Positions 1 to 8,589 of a stretch of 43,239 nt of DNA are shown in pieces. Both the position numbers and the translations under genes were made by a program. Source of the DNA: Betaproteobacteria bacterium (GTDB lineage Bacteria; Pseudomonadota; Gammaproteobacteria; Burkholderiales; SG8-41). The notes under the pieces are model-generated. The model saw only the letters and a program-made list of their open reading frames with translations. It was not told the DNA's origin and searched no databases. The stretch spans positions 1 to 43,239 of the forward strand of contig JANXSE010000032.1 in NCBI GenBank assembly GCA_025356695.1, read 5' to 3'. The stretch's first letter is position 1, and every line of letters starts with the position of its first letter.

Positions 1-257
1 GTGTAGCCGTCGGGGGCCGCGCGCGCGGCGATCTCGGTCGCCACCAGTCCGCCGGCACCGCCGCGATTATCGACGACGACCTGTTCCTTCAGCGCCAGCG
101 ACATTTGCTGCGCCGCCACGCGCGCGAGTATGTCGGCCGCACCGCCCGGCGGAAAACCGACGACGAGGCGCACCGGTTTATTCGGATACACCCCGTCGGC
201 AGCAAAGGCGGGCAATGTGCACGCAAGCGACAGCGCAATGATTGCCAGTTTGTTCAT
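1..257 (-). CDS. Bug-type tripartite tricarboxylate transporter receptor (partial, N-terminal 85 residues)
   Basis: This is the start of a periplasmic solute receptor of the Bug/TctC family, which captures small carboxylates or other metabolites for TTT transporters or for signalling. Reading leftward from the ATG at 257, a signal peptide ending in PAFA is followed by PNKPVRLVVGFPPGGAADILAR, the typical first strand and ligand loop, and later by VVVDNRGGAGG and APDGYT. The gene runs off the left edge, so about three quarters of the protein is missing from view. It follows another Bug receptor (339-1304) on the same strand, with a pair of palindromes between them. The ligand cannot be told from sequence. 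Confidence 0.9.
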   Translation of the reverse strand, partial: MNKLAIIALSLACTLPAFAADGVYPNKPVRLVVGFPPGGAADILARVAAQQMSLALKEQVVVDNRGGAGGLVATEIAARAAPDGY

Positions 258-272
258 TTTGAAAACCGCCGT

Positions 273-333
273 TGTAGCGCAGGCGACTCGCCTGCACATA
301 CCGTCGAATGCAGACGAGTCGTCTGCGCTACAA
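273..333. repeat. REP/BIME-like pair of inverted palindromes
   Basis: Two near-identical elements face each other between the two Bug genes. The left arm contains GCAGGCGACTCGCCTGC and the right arm GCAGACGAGTCGTCTGC; each is a perfect 8-bp palindrome around one central base. Each is flanked by TGTAGC on the outer side, so the whole 61 bp is also a large inverted repeat. It has the architecture of a bacterial interspersed mosaic element and would form one long or two short hairpins in mRNA between the two receptor genes. Confidence 0.8.
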
Positions 334-338
334 AAACC

Positions 339-1304
339 TTAATCAACTTTCGCCCCCGACATCTTTACCACCTTGCCCCATTTCGCAATCTCGTCTTTTA
401 TGAACGCCGTGTATTCCTCCGGCGTGTTGCCGACGAAATCCGCGCCCTCCGAGGCAATGCGTTCGGTCACTTCAGGCAGTTTGATGATGCGCACCACCTC
501 GGCGTGCAGTTTGCTGACGATCTCGCGCGGCGCGCCGGCCGGCAGCGCGACACCGAACCACGAACCGGTCTCAAAACCCTTCAGACCCTGTTCGTCGAGC
601 GTCGGAATCTCGGGGGCCGCGGCAGTGCGCTTCATGCTGGTAACGCCGAGCGCGCGCAGGCGGCCGTTCTTCACATGTGGAATCACCGATACCATCGCGC
701 CGAAATAGACTTCGATGTGGCCGGCCACCACATCGACCAGCGCCGGCGAGGCCCCTTTGTACGGAATGTGGATCATCTTCACGCCGGCCATCGTCTTGAA
801 CAGTTCGGCGGCCAGATGATGCGGACTGCCGCTGCCGGTCGAACCATGGCGCAATTCGTTCGGATGCGCCTTCGCCAATGCGATCAGATCCCTGATGTTT
901 TTCGCCGGCACGCTCGGATGCACCACCACGATGCCGGGCACCTTGGCGATATTGGTGACGTACGAAAAATCCCTCACCGGGTCGTAATTCAATTTCGGAT
1001 AGAGCGTCGCGTTGATCGCATTGGCAATCGTCGGCATGAACAGCACGTAACCGTCGGCGGGTGATTTCGCCGCAATTTCGCTGCCGAGGTTGGTGCCCGC
1101 ACCGGCGCGGTTCTCCACCACCACCGACTGGCCCCAGGCTTCGGTCAGCTTGGCGCCGACTGCACGCGCCAGGATATCGGCGGCGCCGCCCGGTGTGTAG
1201 GGCACGATGAAGCGCACCGTCTTCGACGGCCAGGTTTGCGCGGCGGCGGCGAGCGGCAGCAGCATGGTGGCGGCAACAACGAAAATACGGCTGCGTTTTT
1301 TCAT
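339..1304 (-). CDS. Bug-type tripartite tricarboxylate transporter receptor
   Basis: A full-length (321 residue) periplasmic receptor of the Bug/TctC family. A signal peptide starting MKKRSR and ending at AAAA-QTWPS leads into KTVRFIVPYTPGGAADILAR, then VVENRAGAGTNLGSE and SPADGYV, the standard ligand-loop motifs of the family. The ATG at 1304 is chosen over an upstream in-frame GTG (1313) because it overlaps the TGA of the preceding amidase gene as ATGA, which points to translational coupling. It therefore sits in one operon with the amidase and the gamma-glutamyltransferase-like enzyme upstream. The ligand is unknown; the neighbouring amidohydrolases suggest an amide or gamma-glutamyl compound, which is inference only. 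Confidence 0.93.
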   Translation of the reverse strand: MKKRSRIFVVAATMLLPLAAAAQTWPSKTVRFIVPYTPGGAADILARAVGAKLTEAWGQSVVVENRAGAGTNLGSEIAAKSPADGYVLFMPTIANAINATLYPKLNYDPVRDFSYVTNIAKVPGIVVVHPSVPAKNIRDLIALAKAHPNELRHGSTGSGSPHHLAAELFKTMAGVKMIHIPYKGASPALVDVVAGHIEVYFGAMVSVIPHVKNGRLRALGVTSMKRTAAAPEIPTLDEQGLKGFETGSWFGVALPAGAPREIVSKLHAEVVRIIKLPEVTERIASEGADFVGNTPEEYTAFIKDEIAKWGKVVKMSGAKVD

Positions 1305-2002
1305 GGCATGCACCCCTCTATCCCGTTCGCTACCGCAGTGGCGATCCGTTTGCGCACTGCCGGATCGGCCATGCGCTTTTCTTCTTCCCGGTTGACGATG
1401 ACCCCCGCCTCGAACAACAGCGCCGGCATGCGCGCATTGCGCAACACCGCCAGCCGGTCGAAATAATGCACGCCATTGCGCTTATCGGCAAACACGCGGT
1501 TTTCACCGACCTTGGGGTCGGCGTGATAGAGCGAGGGCTTGAAGCCCGCCTTGATCAACGCGGCGCCGATCCGCGACGCGCAGGCCAGGCCCTTCTTCCA
1601 GCCGGCGTTCTCGCGCGAAACGAACAGCGAAAAACCTTCGAATTGATCGCCGTAACGGCGCTCGACACCCTCGTAGGCCCAGGTCGAGAGCAAACGCTCC
1701 TGCATCGAGTCGTGATGCACTGCGACGAACAACGCGGCACCCGCCGCGGCGCGCGGCCGTGCCGCCAGCACGTTCATCGAACCATCAGCACCGATCAGCT
1801 GCGTGACGCGGCCGCGCGACTGCAGTTCGGCGTCGATGTCCTGCGCGAGATCGCGGTTGAATTCGAATTCAGGACGACCGTGCGCGCTGGTCACGCCCGG
1901 CGCTTCGAGGTAATGCCCGACGTCGATGGCAATGGTACCGGCGGCGTCAGCCGCCGGCGACAACGCGCAAAACAATAACGCCAGTACTCGTGCCGCTACC
2001 AT
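1301..2002 (-). CDS. N-acetylmuramoyl-L-alanine amidase family protein (Amidase_3)
   Basis: A 233-residue zinc amidase predicted to cleave the bond between muramic acid and the stem peptide of peptidoglycan. A short signal peptide (residues 1-21, ending DAA) is followed by a single Amidase_3 domain. Candidate zinc ligands are His30 in IDVGH, Glu47 in PEFEFNRDLA and His96 in FVAVHHDS; Glu198 in LLFEAGVIVN matches the catalytic glutamate position. The ATG at 2002 lies 7 bases inside the end of the upstream gene, and the stop overlaps the next start as ATGA. No SPOR, LysM or AMIN targeting domain is present, so it is shorter than AmiA/B/C. A longer reading frame upstream is only a shadow of the preceding gene. 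Confidence 0.87.
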   Translation of the reverse strand: MVAARVLALLFCALSPAADAAGTIAIDVGHYLEAPGVTSAHGRPEFEFNRDLAQDIDAELQSRGRVTQLIGADGSMNVLAARPRAAAGAALFVAVHHDSMQERLLSTWAYEGVERRYGDQFEGFSLFVSRENAGWKKGLACASRIGAALIKAGFKPSLYHADPKVGENRVFADKRNGVHYFDRLAVLRNARMPALLFEAGVIVNREEEKRMADPAVRKRIATAVANGIEGCMP

Positions 2003-3747
2003 CCGAGCGCATAAGCGGGACGGCGCGGATCGGCGCCGCCATGCCGCACGCCGGTCTTGTGATCGACGACGATGGTGCACGGCGCACCGGCCAGCCAGGT
2101 CCAGTCGTTCCACCAGTAAACCTTGTGGCCGATCTTCGCCAGCGCTTCGCCGGTTTTTTTCGGAATGCGCGACTCGAGATAGAGGCGGCCAGGGAAATAT
2201 TCGTGCGGCTCGAAGGAACCGGGGTAGCTGTAATTGGCCACCCGCGGCGCCTCGATCGCAGTCTGCGCATCCATACCGAAGACGTTGACGTTGAGAAAAA
2301 CCTGCAGCATCGCCTGCGGCTGCACGTCGCCGCCCGGTGTGCCGAACGGCATGTGCACCTTGCCGTTCTTGAACGCCAGCGCCGGGCACGGCGTCAGGCG
2401 CGGACGTTTGCCCGGCGCCACCGAACTCGGATGCGTCGGGTCCGACCATGATTGCGTGCCGCGCCCCGAACACAGGATGCCCACCCCCGGGATGATGGTC
2501 GAATTGTTGGAGCCGTCGGACGGCGTCGCTGACATTGCGTTGCCGTGACGGTCAACGCAGCAAAGATAAGTGGTGTCGCCGGGCCCCGGCGCTTCATCGG
2601 ACTGCGGCTGCGGAATCCAGCGCGGCGTGAGTTCCTTGAGTGTGGAAGGATCGCCCGGTGGCGGCATCGCAGCCCACGCCGCATTGTTGCGGATCAGCGA
2701 GCGGCGATGCGCGGCATATTTCTCCGACATCAGGCCCTTGATCGGCACCTTGATGAAATCCGGATCGCCGAAATGATGGTGACGGTCGGCGAAGGCCAGT
2801 TTCAGCGCCTCGGTGATCACATGGATGTATTGCGGCGAATTGTGGCCGAGGCCTTTCAGATCGATGCCCTTCAGTATGTTGAGCGCCATCGGCAGCACCG
2901 GCCCCTGCGACCACGGGCCGCAGGCGTGCACGTCGATGCCCATGAAATTCGCCTTCACCGTCGGCTCGAACTTGATGCTGTAGTCGGCAAAGTCCTCCAT
3001 GCGCATGAAGCCGCCGTTCTTCTGGTGAAACTTCACGATCGTCGCCGCGACATCACCCTTGTAGAAGGCGTCGCGCGCTGCGCGCAGCGCTGCGCTCCGG
3101 CCGCGGCGTTTGTTCGCCTTCTCGACGTCAGCCAGATACTGCAGCGTGTCAGCGAGTTCGGACTGGATGAAGAGATCGCCCGGCTGCGGCGGCCGGCCCT
3201 TCGGCAGAAAGACCTTCTTGTTCGACGGCCAGCGTTCGTACGACGATTGATTATCGGTGATGAACTGCGACATCAGCGGATACATCGGAAAACCGTGGCG
3301 CGCGAACCGGATGGCCGCCGACGCGACCTCGGCAAACGTCATGGTGCCGAAGCGTTCGAGGGCCGTGATCCAGGCATCCGGCGCCGCCGGCACCACGCTG
3401 CGCAATACGCCGGGCGGAATTTTGCCGCCGTGGTTCTTCTGGAAATAATCCGGCGTGATCGCCTGCGGCCACACACCGAGGCCGTCGATGCAATGGATCT
3501 CGCGCGTCTTCGCCATGTAAATGATCATCGGCGCGACACCGCCGAAATTCACCTTGTCGGTCTGCAGCACGCCGACGGCGATGCCCGCAGCGACACCGGC
3601 ATCAATTGCATTGCCGCCGGCCTCAAGAATTTCAAAGCCCGCGTGTGCCGCAAGGTAATGCCCGGCCGCGATGACGTGGCGCGTGCCCATGATGGTCGGG
3701 CGGTTGGACGGGGCGGGACGGAGTGCTGCCGGATCTGCGGTCTTCAT
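1996..3747 (-). CDS. gamma-glutamyltransferase family protein (Ntn amidohydrolase)
   Basis: A 583-residue member of the gamma-glutamyltransferase fold, made as one chain that cleaves itself before a threonine. The candidate processing site is GPGDTTYLCCVD, with Thr392 as new N-terminal nucleophile of the small subunit, about where E. coli GGT has Thr391. The early segment EILEAGGNAIDAGVAAG is typical of the large subunit. There is no signal peptide, so unlike classical GGT it should be cytoplasmic. Glutathione-binding positions are not obviously conserved (GLGVWPQ stands in place of the usual Arg-containing loop). Cytoplasmic relatives include oxamate amidohydrolase HpxW and acylases, so the substrate may be another amide. 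It heads the operon that continues with the amidase and two Bug receptors. Confidence 0.87.
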   Translation of the reverse strand: MKTADPAALRPAPSNRPTIMGTRHVIAAGHYLAAHAGFEILEAGGNAIDAGVAAGIAVGVLQTDKVNFGGVAPMIIYMAKTREIHCIDGLGVWPQAITPDYFQKNHGGKIPPGVLRSVVPAAPDAWITALERFGTMTFAEVASAAIRFARHGFPMYPLMSQFITDNQSSYERWPSNKKVFLPKGRPPQPGDLFIQSELADTLQYLADVEKANKRRGRSAALRAARDAFYKGDVAATIVKFHQKNGGFMRMEDFADYSIKFEPTVKANFMGIDVHACGPWSQGPVLPMALNILKGIDLKGLGHNSPQYIHVITEALKLAFADRHHHFGDPDFIKVPIKGLMSEKYAAHRRSLIRNNAAWAAMPPPGDPSTLKELTPRWIPQPQSDEAPGPGDTTYLCCVDRHGNAMSATPSDGSNNSTIIPGVGILCSGRGTQSWSDPTHPSSVAPGKRPRLTPCPALAFKNGKVHMPFGTPGGDVQPQAMLQVFLNVNVFGMDAQTAIEAPRVANYSYPGSFEPHEYFPGRLYLESRIPKKTGEALAKIGHKVYWWNDWTWLAGAPCTIVVDHKTGVRHGGADPRRPAYALGW

Positions 3748-3833
3748 AAATCACCTGTCGACGTACGTCGTGTCGTTGCAAAGGGTTCATTGTAGCTGCG
3801 AAAGCAGCAGGCGGCATCCGCTACAATGCTGCG

Positions 3834-4916
3834 ATGACATTCCTGCGCCGGATCGCCAACCCAACCTCTGCGACATCGTGCGGTAGCCCGGCAGGAGCGC
3901 AGCGTATTCCGGGAAGCCCTGTGCCGGATTCCGTTTCATTCCATCGCTGCCACGCCTTCTGCTTCGCGCTGCTGTTGATCTGTGCGCTGCCTGCACAGGC
4001 GCAAACAGGATGGAAACCTTCGAAACCCGTCGAGATCCTCGTCGGTGTCAGCCCCGGCGGCGGCGTCGACCGCACGGCACGCCTGCTGCAGCGTGTGCTG
4101 ATGGAAAAACGCATGATAGAAACGCCCGTCTCGGTGCTCAACAAACCGGGCGGCGGCGGCGCACTGGTGCAGGCCACTCTCAACCAGCATGCCGGCGACG
4201 GTCATTTCATCGAGATCAGCGCGACCTCGCTGCTCACCAATCACATTACCGGCAAGAGCTCTAACAACTGGGATGCCTTCACGCCGCTCGCCATGCTGTG
4301 CGACGAATTCATCGGTGTCGTCGTCAAAGCCGACTCGCCGCTGAAAGACGGCCGCGAACTCGCCGCACTGCTCAGGAACGATGCCGCGGCCATCGCCGCC
4401 GGCATCGCCACCAGCGCCGGCAACACCAACCACATCACGCTGGCACTGCTGACCAAACGCGCCGGCGGCGATGCAAAGAAACTCAAGATCGTTGTTTTCG
4501 GCTCGGGCGGCGAATCGACCACCGCGCTGATGGGCGGACATCTCGGCGTAGTCGCCACGCCCGCCGCCAGCGCGCTGCCGGGCGTGCAAAGCGGCGCCCT
4601 GCGCATGCTCGCAGTCGCCGCACCGCGCCGGCTCGAAGGCCCGCTCGCGGCTGTGCCAACATGGAAGGAACTGGGTGTTGATGTCGTCGTTGCCAACTGG
4701 CGCCCGGTGATCGGCCCGCGCGGCATGAGCGCCGAACAGGTCGCTTATTGGGAAGAGCGTCTCGCGCGCTTTACGCAGACCGACGAATGGAAACGCGAGA
4801 TGGCCGAAACCGGCGCTGTTGCGCACTTCATGAACAGCCGCGAGCTGGCGAAATATCTTGCCGCTCAACACGCCGAGTTCAAAGCCGTGCTGACGGAAAT
4901 CGGCCTGGCGAAATAA
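3834..4916 (+). CDS. Bug-type tripartite tricarboxylate transporter receptor with uncertain start
   Basis: A Bug/TctC receptor of up to 360 residues. The mature part begins near AQTGWKPSKPVEILVG and shows SPGGGVDRTARLLQR and the VLNKPGGGGALV loop. The N-terminus is odd: from the ATG at 3834 about 40 residues precede the hydrophobic core CFALLLICALPAQAQ, and roughly residues 17-33 are encoded by a dispersed repeat (3883-3913 and flank). A GTG at 3921 would give a normal-length signal peptide. A TACAAT hexamer at 3822-3827 just before the first ATG would leave little or no leader. The gene is divergent from the 3747 operon and 59 bases ahead of a second gamma-glutamyltransferase-like gene, mirroring the arrangement on the other strand. 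Confidence 0.85.
   Translation: MTFLRRIANPTSATSCGSPAGAQRIPGSPVPDSVSFHRCHAFCFALLLICALPAQAQTGWKPSKPVEILVGVSPGGGVDRTARLLQRVLMEKRMIETPVSVLNKPGGGGALVQATLNQHAGDGHFIEISATSLLTNHITGKSSNNWDAFTPLAMLCDEFIGVVVKADSPLKDGRELAALLRNDAAAIAAGIATSAGNTNHITLALLTKRAGGDAKKLKIVVFGSGGESTTALMGGHLGVVATPAASALPGVQSGALRMLAVAAPRRLEGPLAAVPTWKELGVDVVVANWRPVIGPRGMSAEQVAYWEERLARFTQTDEWKREMAETGAVAHFMNSRELAKYLAAQHAEFKAVLTEIGLAK
3883..3913 (+). repeat. dispersed repeat copy 1
   Basis: The segment begins GTAGCCCGG, continues AGGAGCGCAGCG and ends TATTCCGGG. It matches the reverse complement of 39017-39047 at all but one of 31 positions. Here it falls inside the predicted signal-peptide coding region of the Bug receptor, so it may have shifted or extended that gene's 5' end. 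Confidence 0.75.
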
Positions 4917-4975
4917 CACCGCTCCTGCGTGGTGTATCATCTTGCCTCCTTTCACGAAGCACGAAATCCATCGCC

Positions 4976-6565
4976 ATGAACGAATTTACCTGGGACTTTC
5001 CCTACCCTTCGCAACGCATGCCCATCCTCGCGCGCAACTGCGTCGCGACCTCGCAACCGCTTGCTGCGCAGGCCGGACTGCGCATGCTGTTGAAAGGCGG
5101 CAGCGCCGTCGACGCGGTGCTGGCCACCGCGATTGCACTGACCGTGCTCGAACCGACCAGCAACGGCATCGGCTCAGATGCCTTCGCAATCTTGTGGGAC
5201 GGCAAAAAACTGCGCGGCCTCAATGCCTCGGGGCGCGCGCCGGCGGCGTGGACGCCGGCGCGCTTCAAGGATGCGGCGGCGATGCCGATGCGCGGCTGGA
5301 ATGCGGTGACGGTACCGGGTTGCGTTTCCGCCTGGGTTGAAATGTCCGCGCAGTACGGCAAGCTGCCGTTCGCCGATTTGTTCGAGCCGGCGATCGAATA
5401 CGCCGAACGCGGTTACATGGTCACGCCGACCATTGCGCGCCTGTGGGCCAATCAGGTGCCCGAATTGAAATCGCAACCGGGCTTCAAGGAAGCCTTCATG
5501 CCGCGCGGCCGCGCGCCGCTGCCCGGCGAAAAATTCACCTTCCCCGATCAGGCGGCGACGCTGCGCAAGATCGCCGAATCCAAGGGTGAAGCCTTTTACC
5601 GCGGCGAACTCGCCGAAAGAATTGCGGCACACTCAAAAGCCAACGGTGGTGCGATGACCACTGCCGATCTCGCCGCGCACACGCTCGACTGGGTCGAGCC
5701 GCTGGCGCAGGACTACCGCGGTTACACGCTGCACGAAATTCCGCCCAATGGCCAGGGCATCGGCGCGCTGGTCTCGCTCGGCATCCTCGACAACTTCGAC
5801 ATGCGCGATCTGAAGGTCGACTCCGCCGACAGCCTGCACGTGCAGATCGAGGCGATGAAACTCGCCTTCGCCGACATTTACGAATACGTGTCAGATCCGA
5901 AAACGATGCGGATCAAACCCGCGCAGATGCTCGACAAGGCTTATCTACGCGACCGCGCCAAACTGATCGACATGAAAAAAGCGCAGGATCCGAAATTCGG
6001 CACGCCGCCTGCCGGCGGCACCGTCTATCTGACCGCGGCCGATGCCTCGGGCATGATGGTTTCGTACATACAATCGAACTTCGCCGGCTTCGGCTCGGGT
6101 TGCGTGGTTGACGGCACCGGCATCAGCCTGCAGAACCGCGGTTACGGTTTCAGCCTGAAACCCGGCCACGCCAACGTCGTCGCACCGAGCAAGCGTCCGT
6201 TCCAGACCATCATCCCGGCCTTCATGACCAAGGACGGCAAACCGGTCATGAGCTACGGCGTGATGGGCGGCTCGATGCAGGCGCAGGGCCACTCGCAGGT
6301 GATGGTGCGCTTCGCCGATTACGGCCAGAACCCGCAGGCCGCCGCCGATGCGCCGCGCTGGCGCGTCGACACCGGCCTCAAGGTCGGCATCGAACAGGGC
6401 GTCAGCGAAGAAGTCTTCAACGAACTCAAGGCGCGCGGCCACGACCTGACGCGAGCCGATCGCTGGAGCACCGACTTCGGGCGCGCACAATTGATCTACC
6501 GGATGGAAGACGGCTACCTCGCCGCGTCCGAGCGCCGCACCGACGGCCAGGCCGTCGGTTATTGA
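4976..6565 (+). CDS. gamma-glutamyltransferase family protein (YwrD/HpxW-like)
   Basis: A 529-residue cytoplasmic Ntn-hydrolase of the gamma-glutamyltransferase family, without signal peptide. The N-terminal part has LLKGGSAVDAVLATAIALTV, EPTSNGIGSDAFA and GLNASGRAP. The autoprocessing site is GGTVYLTAAD with Thr349 as likely nucleophile, followed by SYIQSNFAGFGSG and LQNRG, a set typical of the YwrD/oxamate-amidohydrolase branch rather than of glutathione-degrading GGT. The ATG at 4976 is chosen because the conserved domain starts at once; the frame stays open upstream only within the preceding receptor gene. It is a distant paralog of the 1996-3747 gene, so the locus holds two such enzymes with three receptors. 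The substrate is not predictable; a small amide is a reasonable guess. Confidence 0.87.
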   Translation: MNEFTWDFPYPSQRMPILARNCVATSQPLAAQAGLRMLLKGGSAVDAVLATAIALTVLEPTSNGIGSDAFAILWDGKKLRGLNASGRAPAAWTPARFKDAAAMPMRGWNAVTVPGCVSAWVEMSAQYGKLPFADLFEPAIEYAERGYMVTPTIARLWANQVPELKSQPGFKEAFMPRGRAPLPGEKFTFPDQAATLRKIAESKGEAFYRGELAERIAAHSKANGGAMTTADLAAHTLDWVEPLAQDYRGYTLHEIPPNGQGIGALVSLGILDNFDMRDLKVDSADSLHVQIEAMKLAFADIYEYVSDPKTMRIKPAQMLDKAYLRDRAKLIDMKKAQDPKFGTPPAGGTVYLTAADASGMMVSYIQSNFAGFGSGCVVDGTGISLQNRGYGFSLKPGHANVVAPSKRPFQTIIPAFMTKDGKPVMSYGVMGGSMQAQGHSQVMVRFADYGQNPQAAADAPRWRVDTGLKVGIEQGVSEEVFNELKARGHDLTRADRWSTDFGRAQLIYRMEDGYLAASERRTDGQAVGY

Positions 6566-6580
6566 TTACAGGAGCACCGC

Positions 6581-7030
6581 ATGTCAGAACACAAAGCCAC
6601 CATCGTCTGGAAACGTACGACACCGGATTTCACCTACAAGACCTATACACGCGACCACGTCTGGCGTTTTGACAACGGCATCGAGATTGCCGGCTCGGCC
6701 GCGCCCGCCTTTCTCGGCAACCCGAACTGCGTCGATCCGGAAGGCGCGATGGTCGCCGCGCTGTCCTCCTGCCATATGCTGACTTTTCTCGCGCTGGCCG
6801 CCAACAAGGGCTTCACCGTCGATGAGTATGAAGACGCGGCGGTCGGCCACCTCGGCAAAAATGCCAACGGCAAGATGGCCCTGCTGAGCGTCGATCTGCG
6901 CCCGCAGATCGTCTTCAGCGGCGCAAAAATGCCGGCGCAGGCCGATCTCGACTGGCTGCACGACAAGGCGCACAAGGAATGTTTCATCGCCAACTCGGTG
7001 CTGACCGAGGTGCACGTCGTCGCCGTTTAG
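6581..7030 (+). CDS. OsmC family peroxiredoxin-like protein
   Basis: A 149-residue OsmC/Ohr-superfamily protein, which in characterised members reduces organic hydroperoxides through two cysteines. Here the pair is Cys64 in LSSCHMLTFL and Cys132 in HKECFIANS, both in the expected family positions. The ribosome site AGGAG precedes the ATG by 7 bases, and the gene follows the amidohydrolase gene by 15 bases, so they are probably co-transcribed. It is cytoplasmic, with no signal peptide. Whether it detoxifies peroxides or belongs to the less understood YhfA-type OsmC proteins cannot be decided from sequence. Confidence 0.92.
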   Translation: MSEHKATIVWKRTTPDFTYKTYTRDHVWRFDNGIEIAGSAAPAFLGNPNCVDPEGAMVAALSSCHMLTFLALAANKGFTVDEYEDAAVGHLGKNANGKMALLSVDLRPQIVFSGAKMPAQADLDWLHDKAHKECFIANSVLTEVHVVAV

Positions 7031-7036
7031 GCGGCG

Positions 7037-7861
7037 TTATTTGTCCCTGAAGCGCGCGTCGGCGAGTGCGCCCCACAGTTTGCCGAAGGCGCGCGACTCG
7101 TCGTCGCAGAACTGTTCATGTATTTCGTCGAGCTCGGTTTCATGTTGAGCAAGCGCGCGCTCGTTCCACACCATCTGCCGGAACAGTATCCACACGCGGT
7201 CCGTCATTTTGCCGTCATCGTTCTGGATCTGCGATGCATCCGCCAGCGCCGACAGCGTGGTGATGAACGGAAAGAACACATAGGCCTTCAATTTTGATGC
7301 GTAGATCAGCTGGCGCAGATAGAGGTCGTACTGCAGATCGAGGCGTTCGCCGGCGTCGAGCAGTTCGCAGACCCGGCGTTTCGATTGCGGATTGACGATG
7401 TAAGCGGTGGCGCCGGCAAACGGAATTTTTGCCAGATCCAGCAGTGACACCTTGTTTTTCGCCGACAGCCGGCGCCGCATCTTCACCAGATCGAGCATCG
7501 CGCTCAATTGCGTCACGCAGACGTCGGTAAACAGAATATCCCATTCGAGACCGGCGTTACCGCCCTGCAGGAACCCGTCGATCACGCCGCAGGTCTTCGC
7601 GCCAAAGGCGGCGTCATCCTCCAGCACAAACAGCGGGCCGTTGCGCTCGAGGCTTGCGCGTACGACCTCACGATGACTGAGGAAACAGGCCTTCTCCGCC
7701 GGCGTGATGCTGCCGGCCACCTGGTGTGCCTGCACGTAGGCAACATCGATCGCCGCAAAGCGGCTTAAGGTCCAGCCCTCCGCCCTGTGCACCTGAAAAT
7801 TGCCTTCGAGCGCGGCCCGCCGCTCGGCGGCCGCATCGAGGTTGATGTAACTGCATTCCAT
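7037..7861 (-). CDS. glycosyltransferase family 25 protein
   Basis: A 274-residue GT25 enzyme of the kind that adds galactose or other sugars to lipooligosaccharide. The N-terminus CSYINLDAAAERR matches the family start (Y-I-N-L-x-x-x-x-x-R), SHREVV at residues 62-67 and VLEDDA with the acidic metal-binding triad at 81-83 are the other signatures. The ATG at 7861 is chosen because the frame upstream of it overlaps the next gene and has no homologous residues. It converges with the OsmC gene 6 bases away and lies 25 bases downstream of the DUF599 gene. Acceptor and donor sugars are unknown. Confidence 0.85.
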   Translation of the reverse strand: MECSYINLDAAAERRAALEGNFQVHRAEGWTLSRFAAIDVAYVQAHQVAGSITPAEKACFLSHREVVRASLERNGPLFVLEDDAAFGAKTCGVIDGFLQGGNAGLEWDILFTDVCVTQLSAMLDLVKMRRRLSAKNKVSLLDLAKIPFAGATAYIVNPQSKRRVCELLDAGERLDLQYDLYLRQLIYASKLKAYVFFPFITTLSALADASQIQNDDGKMTDRVWILFRQMVWNERALAQHETELDEIHEQFCDDESRAFGKLWGALADARFRDK

Positions 7862-7886
7862 GGCTGTGGGCAGACCGTGCCGGCGT

Positions 7887-8585
7887 TCAGCCCGAGCAGA
7901 GTATCTGCAGGGTCTTCGAGCGGAACTCGCGCTGATGCAGCACGTAGACCACACTCAGGGTCATGGCGATCATCAGCACCGGATGCAGGAACCACGACAG
8001 CGCCGCAACACCGAAATAATAGGCGCGCAGGCCGTTGTTGAAATTGCCGCTGGCGAAGGCGGCCAGCGCGGCGATACGGTCGATATGCGCGGCGTATTCC
8101 TCGGCGTCCGCGGGCGGCTTACGCGTGGCGCCGACCAGTACCGAGGCGATGCCGAACTGGCGGATCGACCACGAAAGCTTGAAAAACGCAAACACGAAGA
8201 TCACCACCAGCAGCAGTATCTTCAGTTCCCACACGCGCTCCGACACTTGCTGCGTGAAGGGCAGTTCGGCGATCACGCCGGCGGCCTTCTCCGCGTAGCC
8301 CATCAGCGCCACCAGCGCGCCGAGTATCAGCATGGTCGTCGAGGCGAAAAACTGCGAACTGCGTGTGAGGTTGCGCATGATGTTGACGTCAAGCATGCGG
8401 TTGTCGCGGCCGACCATCTGCGCGATCCATTCGCGGATGAATTTGTCCATCTGGCGGCGCAACGTCGGCCGCGCCGTGACGCGATGGTCGGTAAACCAGA
8501 CATAACCGGCCCACCACGCGGCCAGCCAGGCTAGCGCCAGCACATCCAGCCAAGGCAGAAACAATGAATTGAAGAAGTTGTTCAT
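7887..8585 (-). CDS. DUF599 family membrane protein
   Basis: A 232-residue inner-membrane protein with about four hydrophobic helices: near the N-terminus (PWLDVLALAWLAAWWAGYVWF), near residue 80 (a run around LILGALVALMGYA), near 130 (ILLLVVIFVFAFF) and near 195 (AALSWFLHPVLMIAMTLSVV). The motif MLDVNIMRNLTRSSQFFAST between helices one and two is characteristic of DUF599. The family has no known function. The ATG at 8585 lies 4 bases after the stop of the FIST-domain gene and is preferred to a TTG 12 bases earlier, so the two are likely translationally linked. Confidence 0.85.
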   Translation of the reverse strand: MNNFFNSLFLPWLDVLALAWLAAWWAGYVWFTDHRVTARPTLRRQMDKFIREWIAQMVGRDNRMLDVNIMRNLTRSSQFFASTTMLILGALVALMGYAEKAAGVIAELPFTQQVSERVWELKILLLVVIFVFAFFKLSWSIRQFGIASVLVGATRKPPADAEEYAAHIDRIAALAAFASGNFNNGLRAYYFGVAALSWFLHPVLMIAMTLSVVYVLHQREFRSKTLQILCSG

Positions 8586-8589
8586 GGGC

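Noticed and set aside
2545..3795. 416-residue open frame on the plus strand
   Set aside because: Lies opposite the gamma-glutamyltransferase gene; arginine- and histidine-rich composition is typical of antisense frames in GC-rich DNA and shows no domain.
3936..4955. 339-residue open frame on the minus strand
   Set aside because: Antisense to the Bug receptor, low-complexity composition, no motif.
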